Source: Trueperaceae bacterium
Lineage (GTDB): Bacteria; Deinococcota; Deinococci; Deinococcales; Trueperaceae
Assembly: GCA_020431825.1 (NCBI GenBank)
Contig: JAGQHN010000028.1
Coordinates: 1 to 48,543, forward strand
DNA: 48,543 nt
Direction of reading: 5' to 3'
This document shows, in pieces, positions 9,323 to 16,561 of this stretch. The position numbers and the translations under genes were made by a program. Every line of letters starts with the position of its first letter. The stretch's first letter is position 1. The notes under the pieces were generated by a model. It worked only from the letters and a program-made list of their open reading frames with translations. It did no database searches and was not told the DNA's origin.

Positions 9323-11680
9323 TTAAAGAATACTTGCCTCACTGAAAAAGACTTTTCTGTCCTTAATCGGGGTAGTTTCTCCTATAATTTGTACATCATG
9401 CTGGAAAAGGATGGTTTCAGATGAGGTACCCAGCATAAGCTCGAGCCTGCCGGGTTCTAAAACATAGTTCATGGTCTTATCATAGTAACCAAGCTGATTG
9501 GCGAACAGCTTGATCTGTACCGTTTTGCTTTCACCGGGCTGTAGGCTGACACGCTGAAAGCCCTTTAGCTCTTTGACGGGTCGGGTAACACTTGCCTCAT
9601 GATGCCGGGTATAGAGCTGGACAATCTCATCGCCTGCCTTTGTGCCAGTATTTTTGACCTTTACAGTCAGACAAAGACTGCCATGTGCCTGAAGCTCACT
9701 GGCGCTAACACTGAAATCGGAAAGCTCAAAGCTGGTATAACTCAGGCCAAAGCCAAAGGGGTAAAGAGGCCTATTGCTTTCATCCACGTAGGGACCATAG
9801 GGAAAAGACTTGGCGCCGGAAGGTTTGTGATTATAGAAAAGGGGTACCTGACCCACGGTTCTTAACACGGTAACAGGGAGTTTGCCACCAGGATTAATCC
9901 TGCCAAAGAGAGCGTCCACCACGGCGTCAGCTCCTTCTTCACCGGGCAGCCAGGCTTCTAAAATAGCGTCGGCATTTTCGCTGATCCAGGGCGAAGAAAC
10001 CGGGCGACCATTGATAAAAACGACCACGACAGGTTTGCCCGTTGCTACAACTGCCTTGACCAGGTCTTCCTGTACGCCCGGCAGCGTTAAGCTGGCGCGG
10101 TCACGAAATTCGCCGGTAGAACAGCTTTTACCCAGACCAGATTTATCACCTAAAACCAGCAGGCAAAGGTCTGACTTTTCAGCTGCAGAGACTGCTTCGG
10201 CGAAGCCTTCGGTGCTGTCGCCCAGGACCTCACAGCCTTTGGCATAGTGAATCGTTGTACCTTCAGAAACAGCATCACTAAGTGCTTCACGAATGCTTTT
10301 CATGGGTACAAATGTAATATCCAGATCGGCTGTTTCTGGCATAGGCATATTGGAAATGCCCTCACCGTGCATCTCTCGCAAGATTTCAATATGGGCAGGG
10401 TAAGAATAGTCGCCCAGCATATTGCGGATATCATCGGCATTTGGCCCGATGAGTGCGATGGAGCTTAAGCTATGGCTTAAAGGCAGCGTTTGCTTATCAT
10501 TTTTTAACAGCACAAAGGACTTTTCAGCGATGTCTTTAGCAAGCTTGCGCTGCGCTGCCGTGTCAAACACAGATGGGATCTTTTCAGGCGCAACATAAGG
10601 ATTTTCAAAAAGACCCAGCTCAAACTTCATTTGTAAGATGCGCCGTACGCTCTGATCTATGAGTGCTTCAGGGACTTGTCCTTTTTTTACGGCCTCGAGT
10701 ATAGGCTCACCATAACAATCGGTACTTGGCAGCTCTACATCAACTCCGGCGTCCAGGGACATGAGCGAGGCTTCTGCTTTATCCCTGGCATAATTATGGT
10801 AGTTATAAAGACTATTAATCGACATATAGTCAGATACCACGATGCCGTCAAAGCCCCAGTCATCACGAATCAGTTCGGTCATAAGATAGCGAGAAGCACT
10901 CACCGGAATGCCGTCCAGTTCATGGTAGCCAGCCATAAGAGAGCGAGTATTGGCTTCTTTAACGGCTGCTTCAAACGGGTGCAGGTAAATTTCGTGAAGT
11001 TCGCGTTCTCCTATATGTGCAGGTGCCCAGTTAAGGCCGCCTTCGGTTACGCTGTAACCCACAAAATGTTTGGTCGTAGCAATGACGCCGTCGGCTAAAC
11101 TTTCACCCTGTAAGCCCCTGACATAAGCCACCCCCATTTTTGCCACGAGGTACGGGTCTTCGCCAAAGGTTTCTTCTATACGGCCCCAGCGTGGGTCACG
11201 GCCTATATCCAGAATAGGGGAGAGTCCCTGATGAGCACCCAGCGCACGCATTTGTTTGCTGATTTCTTTCGTCATAGCCTGGGCCAGCTGGGGTTCCCAG
11301 GTACTGGCTAAGCCAATGATTTGTGGAAAAGCCGTGGCGTTTTGAGCAGTATAGCCGCTGCAGCATTCTTCGTGAATCAGGACAGGAATGCCAAGTCGGG
11401 TTTCTTCGGTGAGATAACGCTGAAGTTGATTGCCCAAATGCGCACAGCCCTCTGGGTCAAGGCTGCTGCCACCTGCCAGTCTTGTGATTTGTCCAATGCC
11501 TTTGGCAAGTTTATTTGTGACCTTGTTTTTGTCTAAGGTTTGCCCATCAAGTAATTCATAAATCCAGTGGCTACCCATCTGCGCAATTTTTTCCTCGAGC
11601 GTCATCAGACTGAGCAGATTTTCGACCCGCTCAGCTACGGAAAGGCTCGAGTCCTGATAAGGGTGGTTGCTTTGCTTCAT
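9323..11680 (-). CDS. Glycoside hydrolase family 3 (beta-glucosidase/beta-xylosidase type)
   Basis: 785 residues with full GH3 architecture. The TIM-barrel domain includes LDIGRDPRWGRIEETFGED and nucleophile Asp284 in VVSDY. An alpha/beta sandwich domain spans about 370-600. A C-terminal fibronectin-III-like domain follows (EIVQLYTRH near 690). No signal peptide is visible, so it should act in the cytoplasm on an imported oligosaccharide or glycoside. I chose the ATG at 11680, which has GAGAG upstream and a 13-nt gap to the permease stop; an in-frame start at 11713 would overlap the permease. It is cotranscribed with the sugar ABC permeases. Glucosidase versus xylosidase specificity cannot be told by eye. 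Confidence 0.93.
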   Translation of the reverse strand: MKQSNHPYQDSSLSVAERVENLLSLMTLEEKIAQMGSHWIYELLDGQTLDKNKVTNKLAKGIGQITRLAGGSSLDPEGCAHLGNQLQRYLTEETRLGIPVLIHEECCSGYTAQNATAFPQIIGLASTWEPQLAQAMTKEISKQMRALGAHQGLSPILDIGRDPRWGRIEETFGEDPYLVAKMGVAYVRGLQGESLADGVIATTKHFVGYSVTEGGLNWAPAHIGERELHEIYLHPFEAAVKEANTRSLMAGYHELDGIPVSASRYLMTELIRDDWGFDGIVVSDYMSINSLYNYHNYARDKAEASLMSLDAGVDVELPSTDCYGEPILEAVKKGQVPEALIDQSVRRILQMKFELGLFENPYVAPEKIPSVFDTAAQRKLAKDIAEKSFVLLKNDKQTLPLSHSLSSIALIGPNADDIRNMLGDYSYPAHIEILREMHGEGISNMPMPETADLDITFVPMKSIREALSDAVSEGTTIHYAKGCEVLGDSTEGFAEAVSAAEKSDLCLLVLGDKSGLGKSCSTGEFRDRASLTLPGVQEDLVKAVVATGKPVVVVFINGRPVSSPWISENADAILEAWLPGEEGADAVVDALFGRINPGGKLPVTVLRTVGQVPLFYNHKPSGAKSFPYGPYVDESNRPLYPFGFGLSYTSFELSDFSVSASELQAHGSLCLTVKVKNTGTKAGDEIVQLYTRHHEASVTRPVKELKGFQRVSLQPGESKTVQIKLFANQLGYYDKTMNYVLEPGRLELMLGTSSETILFQHDVQIIGETTPIKDRKVFFSEASIL

Positions 11681-11693
11681 GCTCTCTCTTTTC

Positions 11694-12524
11694 TTAGCCT
11701 TTAACCGCACCACCTGTTAAGCCAGCAACAATATAGCGCTGCGCCAACAGGAAAAAGGCGACTGCTGGGGCAAGATTAACCGAGATAAAGGCCAATATCT
11801 TGTTCCAATCGGTTGACCACTCTCCGCGGAAGTTGACGAGCCCCAGCGGCCAGGGGTGCACAGATGGGTCCGTACCCAGCATAATCAGCGGTATGAGGAA
11901 ATTGTTCCAGGAATTGACCAGCGTTATAACCCCGACCGTTGCCAGAATCGGCAGAGACAGGGGTAAAATAAAGCGAAAGTAAAACCCTACATAGCCAATG
12001 CCGTCAACCCTGGCTGCCTCAAAAAGTTCATAAGGCAGCTGTTCAAAAAAGCCCCTGAAAAATAAGACCGAGCCCCCCAGGCCAAAGGCAACCTGAGGCA
12101 AAATAACGGCCCAGTGGGTATTAAACAAATTAAGAAAGCTATTGTTAATGACAAAAATGGGCACGATGGCGGCGGCAGCCGGAAACATAAGCCCCAGGAG
12201 CAAGTAAGAGAACAAAAAATCTTTGCCCGCATACTTAATATGGCTAAAGGTATAGGCTGCCATCGAAGCAAAGATGAGTACCAGCAGAACCGTAAAAAAG
12301 GAGATGTTGAGCGAGTTAAGCGCGTATCGCCAGGTTTCAGGTGATCTAAGAATCTCCCCGTAAAACTCAAAATGAATTTCACCAGGTAGGCCCATCGGAT
12401 TTACCCTTAGTCCTCCAAGCGTTTTAAAGCCTCCCATAACTGTTGCCCAGATAGGCAGTAAGACAAAGATGGACAGCGTGATTAAAAAGGCATATTTAAA
12501 GAAATAACCAAGGTTTTTGCTCAT
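11694..12524 (-). CDS. Carbohydrate ABC transporter permease (MalG type)
   Basis: 276 residues with about six membrane segments. The EAA loop reads ELFEAARVDG, the contact site for the ATPase, in the usual place about 90 residues before the end. This CUT1-type permease pairs with the protein encoded upstream. Its ATG overlaps the upstream stop as ATGA, so the two permeases are translationally coupled. No ATPase gene is present in this operon; a shared MsmX/UgpC-type ATPase elsewhere is inferred. Confidence 0.93.
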   Translation of the reverse strand: MSKNLGYFFKYAFLITLSIFVLLPIWATVMGGFKTLGGLRVNPMGLPGEIHFEFYGEILRSPETWRYALNSLNISFFTVLLVLIFASMAAYTFSHIKYAGKDFLFSYLLLGLMFPAAAAIVPIFVINNSFLNLFNTHWAVILPQVAFGLGGSVLFFRGFFEQLPYELFEAARVDGIGYVGFYFRFILPLSLPILATVGVITLVNSWNNFLIPLIMLGTDPSVHPWPLGLVNFRGEWSTDWNKILAFISVNLAPAVAFFLLAQRYIVAGLTGGAVKG

Positions 12525-13483
12525 GACTGCTGCTTCCTTCGGAACATGCTTTGCTCACCCATGACAAAGTACTGATAGGTAAAGCCCACAACAATGCTGA
12601 TGGTAAAGAGGATGATACTGGCTGCCGAGGCAATGCCGTAGCGCTGCCGTCTGGAAAGACCCCATTCATAAATAAAGGTCGCCAGGGTCTGTCCCTCTTC
12701 GGGTGGGGAACGTCCGTAAAGGCCAATAATCAGGTCGAATGCCTGGAAAGAACCTAAAATAGCAAAAAACAGGGAAAGTTTTAAGGCATAAGAAATAAGC
12801 GGTATCTTTACGTAAAGAATCGATTGCCAGTTTGATGCGCCGTCAATCTGAGCGGACTCGAGCAGTTCTTGTGGTACCCCCTGTAAACCTGCAATATAAA
12901 TAATCATGTGGTAGCCAAAGTACTTCCACACCAGTGCCAAGAGCACTGCGGCAAAAGACCAGGTTTTGTCATCTAAAAGAAAATAAGGGCCACCCAAAAA
13001 CCTTTCGTAAAGGGGGGCAAGCACGCCGTTACGGCCATCCAGCATATAAACCCAGATAAGCCCGGTGGCAATTTCAGATAAAACAAAAGGCAAAAAGAAG
13101 ATGAGGCGAAAAATACTGTTAAGCCTCGAGTTTTTATAAATAAGCAGGGCGCAGAGCAGTGCAAGCGGTAACTGAATAAAAATAGAGGTTGCCAGCAGCA
13201 GAGTTGTGTTTCTAACGGCAGGCTGAAAAAAGGTGTTAAGCGTGCGCTTGGTAAAAAGCCAGACATAGTTGCTGACGCCTTGCCAGTCGGTTAAAGGGCC
13301 ATAGCCTTTATAGGTAAAAAGGCTCATATAACCCGCACCAAAAATAGGTAGCACCACAAAGACTGTAAAAATAAGCACGGCGGGCGGCAATAAAATGAAA
13401 ACGGCAGCCAAGCGACGCCGACTTTCTTTGCTGGCAGCCCGAGACTTCCTGCGTTTGGTTGGGTCGTTACTCAGTGAAGCCAT
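12521..13483 (-). CDS. Carbohydrate ABC transporter permease (MalF type)
   Basis: 320 residues. A basic N-terminal tail (NDPTKRRKSRAASKESRRR) precedes six predicted membrane segments. The EAA loop reads ELLESAQIDGA. It forms the membrane channel with the MalG-type partner encoded next. AGGAGC lies about 9 nt before the ATG. It is separated from the binding-protein gene by an 85-nt gap holding a strong hairpin, the common arrangement that lets the binding protein be made in excess. Confidence 0.93.
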   Translation of the reverse strand: MASLSNDPTKRRKSRAASKESRRRLAAVFILLPPAVLIFTVFVVLPIFGAGYMSLFTYKGYGPLTDWQGVSNYVWLFTKRTLNTFFQPAVRNTTLLLATSIFIQLPLALLCALLIYKNSRLNSIFRLIFFLPFVLSEIATGLIWVYMLDGRNGVLAPLYERFLGGPYFLLDDKTWSFAAVLLALVWKYFGYHMIIYIAGLQGVPQELLESAQIDGASNWQSILYVKIPLISYALKLSLFFAILGSFQAFDLIIGLYGRSPPEEGQTLATFIYEWGLSRRQRYGIASAASIILFTISIVVGFTYQYFVMGEQSMFRRKQQS

Positions 13484-13530
13484 AGGCTGCTCCTAAAGGT
13501 AAAATAATAAAAAGTCATAAAAGAAGCAAG

Positions 13531-13559
13531 CTTGGGTCTCGAGCGTCTCGAGACCCAAG
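13531..13559 (-). terminator. Intra-operon hairpin after the binding-protein gene
   Basis: CTTGGGTCTCGAG (13531-13543) and CTCGAGACCCAAG (13547-13559) form a perfect 13-bp stem with a 3-nt loop, right after the binding-protein stop. Each arm contains a CTCGAG. The downstream run on the minus strand is only moderately T-rich, so partial termination or 3'-end protection is more likely than full termination. Confidence 0.6.
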
Positions 13560-13568
13560 TTAAAAGGT

Positions 13569-14813
13569 TTAGCGGAGTTCCCAGCTTTCTTGAATGAGCT
13601 CAGCAGCCGTTTGTGGGTCGATGTCTCCGGTAGCAAGTTTGCCGGAGATATCATTGACCACGCCGCCCACATCAGCACCCAAATCTTGATCCAGGAAAAT
13701 CTGGTGCCACTGTGACTCAGCCAGGTTACGTGAAACTTGCGCTAAGAAAGGATCAGTCAGGCCAGCATCTGAGCCTACTGCCATAGGAATGTAAGCACTG
13801 CGTTCGCCAGCTTCAAGTTGAACTTCGGGGCTGACATAGTACTCCATAAAGCTAACTGCTTCATCTGGAGCATTGGGGCCAAAGACAAAGCCGTTGATGC
13901 CACCCAGCGTATCGGTAGCACGACCGGCGCCGCCTTCTACAACAGGGAAGTTGAACATACCGAGTTCGTCATTGCTCAGACCTTCACCGTCGGCAGAGTT
14001 GCCGCGCTGGGTACCCAGATCCCAGTTACCCATAAGGTGGAAAGCCGCACCGCCGTCACCAAAGAAGCCAGAAGCTTCAGGATAGGTCATACTCATAAAG
14101 CCTTCCTGGAAGGGCTCGAGTTCAACCAGACGTACAAACTCTTCCCCTGCTTTTACAAAGGCTTCAGCCGCAAAGCCGTCCCCTTCACCAGATTTGGCAG
14201 CTTCTATACCTTCTTGACCGGCAATGCGCATGGCGAGGTAAGACCAGTAAAAGTGGAGAGGCCAGAGATCAGAACCGCCCGCGGCGATTGGTGTGATGCC
14301 TGCATCTTTAAGTTGCTGAACAGCTGCTAAAAAGTCATCCCAGGTTTTGATGGCGTTGGCATCTACACCAGCTTGTTCAACCAGCGCTTTGTTGTAAAAG
14401 AAAGCGACTTGAGAAACGTTGGTGGGTAAGCCGTAGATTCGTCCATCATGGGTAAAGGCATTGATGCCGGCTGCTGATTGGGTAGCTAAAAATTCTTCGC
14501 TAAGTAGATCGGTAACGTCACGGGCAGCGCCAGCAGCAGCTTGCTCATGGAAAAGTCCGCCGCCCCAGCTGTAGTAAATATCAGGTGCATCGCTGGTTTG
14601 CAGAAGTGAAGGGAGTTTGGCTTTGAAGTTTTCGTTTTCCAGTTCTTCACGAACAACCATAATGTCTGGATGCATTTCGTTAAAGCGTTCGGTAATTTCT
14701 TTTTCTAACAGGGGTTGTTCGGTTTCACCACTTAAAGAGAGCCAATTGACTTCAACTTGCGCCTGAGCAAGAGCAAAAATAAGAAGCGCCACTAAGAAAA
14801 GCAGTTTTTTCAT
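13569..14813 (-). CDS. Sugar ABC transporter substrate-binding protein
   Basis: 414 residues of the UgpB/MalE-type (COG1653-like) extracellular binding protein family. The Sec signal peptide MKKLLFLVALLIFALAQA is followed directly by the mature chain; there is no lipobox Cys. The start at 14813 is set by AAGGAGGAAAC immediately upstream; a longer frame to 14855 lacks support. It captures the sugar outside the cell for the two permeases downstream. It is the first gene of the operon and is transcribed from a promoter whose -35 lies in a LacI-type operator at 14985-15004. The neighbouring GH3 enzyme suggests a beta-linked oligosaccharide or glycoside ligand, which is inference. Confidence 0.93.
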   Translation of the reverse strand: MKKLLFLVALLIFALAQAQVEVNWLSLSGETEQPLLEKEITERFNEMHPDIMVVREELENENFKAKLPSLLQTSDAPDIYYSWGGGLFHEQAAAGAARDVTDLLSEEFLATQSAAGINAFTHDGRIYGLPTNVSQVAFFYNKALVEQAGVDANAIKTWDDFLAAVQQLKDAGITPIAAGGSDLWPLHFYWSYLAMRIAGQEGIEAAKSGEGDGFAAEAFVKAGEEFVRLVELEPFQEGFMSMTYPEASGFFGDGGAAFHLMGNWDLGTQRGNSADGEGLSNDELGMFNFPVVEGGAGRATDTLGGINGFVFGPNAPDEAVSFMEYYVSPEVQLEAGERSAYIPMAVGSDAGLTDPFLAQVSRNLAESQWHQIFLDQDLGADVGGVVNDISGKLATGDIDPQTAAELIQESWELR

Positions 14814-14963
14814 GTTTCCTCCTTGGAAATTTTTCGACTTACGGTCTAAAAGCAAATTAAATACACTAATGCAACCTGGCTATCACCTCCAACAAGGATG
14901 GAAAGCATGCTCGAGCAAAAACCTAACTGGCAAAATGAGCATGTATCAATTTTGAATTAAATT

Positions 14964-14992
14964 ACTGTACACCAGTTTTTTTTGATTTGCAA
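14964..14992 (-). promoter_or_regulatory. Sigma70-type promoter of the sugar operon
   Basis: On the minus strand TTGCAA (14992-14987), a 17-nt spacer and TACAGT (14969-14964) form a plausible promoter. The -35 lies inside the palindromic operator, so repressor binding would block RNA polymerase. The 5' leader would be about 145 nt. Confidence 0.55.
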
Positions 14993-15004
14993 GCGCTTGC
15001 AAAT
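14985..15004. promoter_or_regulatory. Palindromic LacI-family operator O1
   Basis: ATTTGCAAGCGCTTGCAAAT is a perfect 20-bp palindrome with the central CG typical of LacI-family sites. It overlaps the -35 of the sugar operon promoter and lies upstream of the divergent LacI gene. Confidence 0.8.
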
Positions 15005-15085
15005 TTATGGGGCTTTACTTACAATACAGGCTAAAATCAGCCTTTAAAAGGATGAATTTGGGGTATTTGTTTACAAGCATCTTTG

Positions 15086-15095
15086 CAAGCGCTTG
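15086..15095. promoter_or_regulatory. LacI-family operator O2
   Basis: CAAGCGCTTG, the same core as O1, is repeated with partial flanking match (TTTG before it). Its centre is 96 bp from that of O1 and it sits just upstream of the LacI gene's likely -10 (TAGGAT, 15104-15109). Autoregulation and DNA looping between the two sites are inferred. Confidence 0.7.
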
Positions 15096-15123
15096 AAGAA
15101 AGTTAGGATAAGTTACGGCAGCT

Positions 15124-16146
15124 ATGGATACTCAGCGTCCAAAAAACATAACTATTTTTGATGTTGCTCAGGCTTCAGGGGTGTCTTACTCAACTGTGTC
15201 TCGGGTATTAAATGGCTTCACCTTTGTTAAAGAGTCAACGCGGCTAAAAGTTTTGGAAGCTGCTGAAGAACTTGGCTATGTAGCCAATATGCAGGCAAGA
15301 AGCCTGGCCGGAGGGAAGTCAAAAGTGATCGGACTTTTGGTACCTCAGCTTGATAATGGCTATATCAATGAAATCTGCCGAGGTATAGACCAAGCTCTGG
15401 TAAAAGTTGGCTATGATTTGATGCTCTACACCACTCATCATGAAAAGGATAAAGAGGCCAAATATGTTAAAGCCATAACCAATGGCTTAACGGATGGCTT
15501 ACTCTTATTGGTGCCCCTGGTACCCGCAGCCTATATTGCGATGTTGAGAGAGCAGAATTACCCCTATGTCCTTATTGATCAGGGAGATAATGCGGGTGAG
15601 AGCTATATAGTTGATTCAACTAACTGGCAAGGGGCTTATGATGCGACTAAGCATTTGCTCGAGCTTGGGCACAGCCGTATTGCTTTTGTTTCAGGTATAC
15701 CAGAACTTAGTTCTTCAAGAGACCGTCTCGAGGGCTTTAAGGCGGCGCTACAAGAGTATGATGTTCCCTTTGACTCGAGTCTGATTGCTGAGGGTTTTTT
15801 TGAGGCAGAGCTTGCGATTGAAGCTACCACTTATCTGCTTAGTTTAAACCCCAGACCAAGTGCCATTTTTGCCTCAAATGATTTATCGGCGCTTGGAGCT
15901 ATGGAAGCTGTTCGCCAGGCCAAGTTACGCATCCCCGAAGATATTTCCATTATTGGGTTTGATGATATTCCGCAGGCGAGTATCACTTATCCTAAACTCA
16001 CAACTATTAGACAGCCTTTAGAGCAAATGGGGAGAGTCGCGGTAAAGTTGCTGCTCGAGCAAATTGAAAAGCCAGATTTGAAACCTAGAAGGGTAACCTT
16101 AGCTACTCAACTGGTAGTGCGTGATTCCGTTAAGCAAATCGCCTGA
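15124..16146 (+). CDS. LacI-family transcriptional regulator of the sugar operon
   Basis: 340 residues. The N-terminal helix-turn-helix reads TIFDVAQASGVSYSTVSRV (about residues 9-27). The hinge helix region is ARSLAGGKSK, and a periplasmic-binding-protein-like effector domain fills the remainder. It most likely represses the divergent sugar operon by binding CAAGCGCTTG sites and releases DNA when sugar or a metabolite is bound. No ribosome binding site is seen before the ATG; a TAGGAT box lies 14 nt upstream, so the leader is very short. A terminator-like hairpin follows at 16233. Confidence 0.92.
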   Translation: MDTQRPKNITIFDVAQASGVSYSTVSRVLNGFTFVKESTRLKVLEAAEELGYVANMQARSLAGGKSKVIGLLVPQLDNGYINEICRGIDQALVKVGYDLMLYTTHHEKDKEAKYVKAITNGLTDGLLLLVPLVPAAYIAMLREQNYPYVLIDQGDNAGESYIVDSTNWQGAYDATKHLLELGHSRIAFVSGIPELSSSRDRLEGFKAALQEYDVPFDSSLIAEGFFEAELAIEATTYLLSLNPRPSAIFASNDLSALGAMEAVRQAKLRIPEDISIIGFDDIPQASITYPKLTTIRQPLEQMGRVAVKLLLEQIEKPDLKPRRVTLATQLVVRDSVKQIA

Positions 16147-16192
16147 AAACTTGGGGGTTTCTGGCTGCATGGACTCGAGTTTATGCATAAAC

Positions 16193-16221
16193 TTGACGAA
16201 TACCGTATTCGTTGCTATACT
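16193..16221 (+). promoter_or_regulatory. Strong sigma70-type promoter without an obvious gene
   Basis: TTGACG (16193-16198), a 17-nt spacer and TATACT (16216-16221) give a near-consensus promoter after the LacI gene. The predicted start near 16228 lies directly before an intrinsic terminator, so any product would be a very short RNA or an attenuated leader. Confidence 0.6.
16196..16212. promoter_or_regulatory. Palindromic operator inside the 16193 promoter
   Basis: ACGAATACCGTATTCGT is a perfect 8-bp inverted repeat about one central base. It covers the end of the -35 and most of the spacer, a classic repressor position. The cognate regulator is not known. Confidence 0.55.
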
Positions 16222-16232
16222 CATAATATCAA

Positions 16233-16255
16233 CCGCTTAAGAAAGCGGCTTTTTT
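16233..16255 (+). terminator. Intrinsic terminator
   Basis: CCGCTT (16233-16238) pairs with AAGCGG (16243-16248) around AAGA, followed by C and six T. It ends transcription from the LacI gene and would also stop RNA made from the 16193 promoter within about 30 nt. Confidence 0.7.
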
Positions 16256-16494
16256 ATGCCTGTTTCAGGCAAATTTCCCCAAAATGTATCAGTAAAAGCT
16301 TTTCTTTTAACACGAAACCAGGCTGTCCAAAAGGGACAAGTTCTGTGAAAAGACTTGCTTATAGAGCGGATGGGGTAAGTGAGGCAGGATGAACTCGAGC
16401 TTTTCACCCTCAAAGGTTTCTTAGGACAATTAAGCATAGCTTTGCTTCCTATCTCTAAAAACTATGATATTTGAGTCTAGTGTGCTCATATCTC
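16256..16494. other. Intergenic stretch before htpG
   Basis: I see no gene. A short frame at 16183-16392 crosses the promoter and terminator above and has no family resemblance. One CTCGAG lies near 16393. Confidence 0.3.
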
Positions 16495-16538
16495 TTGACA
16501 TTACAGTGTAAATTCGTTAGTTTAAAGTTTGCGAATTT
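16495..16538 (+). promoter_or_regulatory. htpG promoter with two candidate operators
   Basis: TTGACA (16495-16500), a 17-nt spacer and TAGTTT (16518-16523) form a promoter about 40 nt upstream of htpG. The spacer begins with the palindrome TTACAGTGTAA (16501-16511). AAATTCG (16510-16516) and CGAATTT (16532-16538) form a second inverted repeat around the -10. Neither matches the CIRCE element. Confidence 0.55.
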
Positions 16539-16561
16539 TATGTACCTAATTGAGGTGATGT

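Noticed and set aside
16183-16392. 69-aa frame between the LacI gene and htpG
   Set aside because: It runs through a good promoter, its operator and a terminator, and the peptide has no family look.
16495-16560. CIRCE heat-shock element upstream of htpG
   Set aside because: The TTAGCACTC-N9-GAGTGCTAA sequence is not present; the inverted repeats seen are different.
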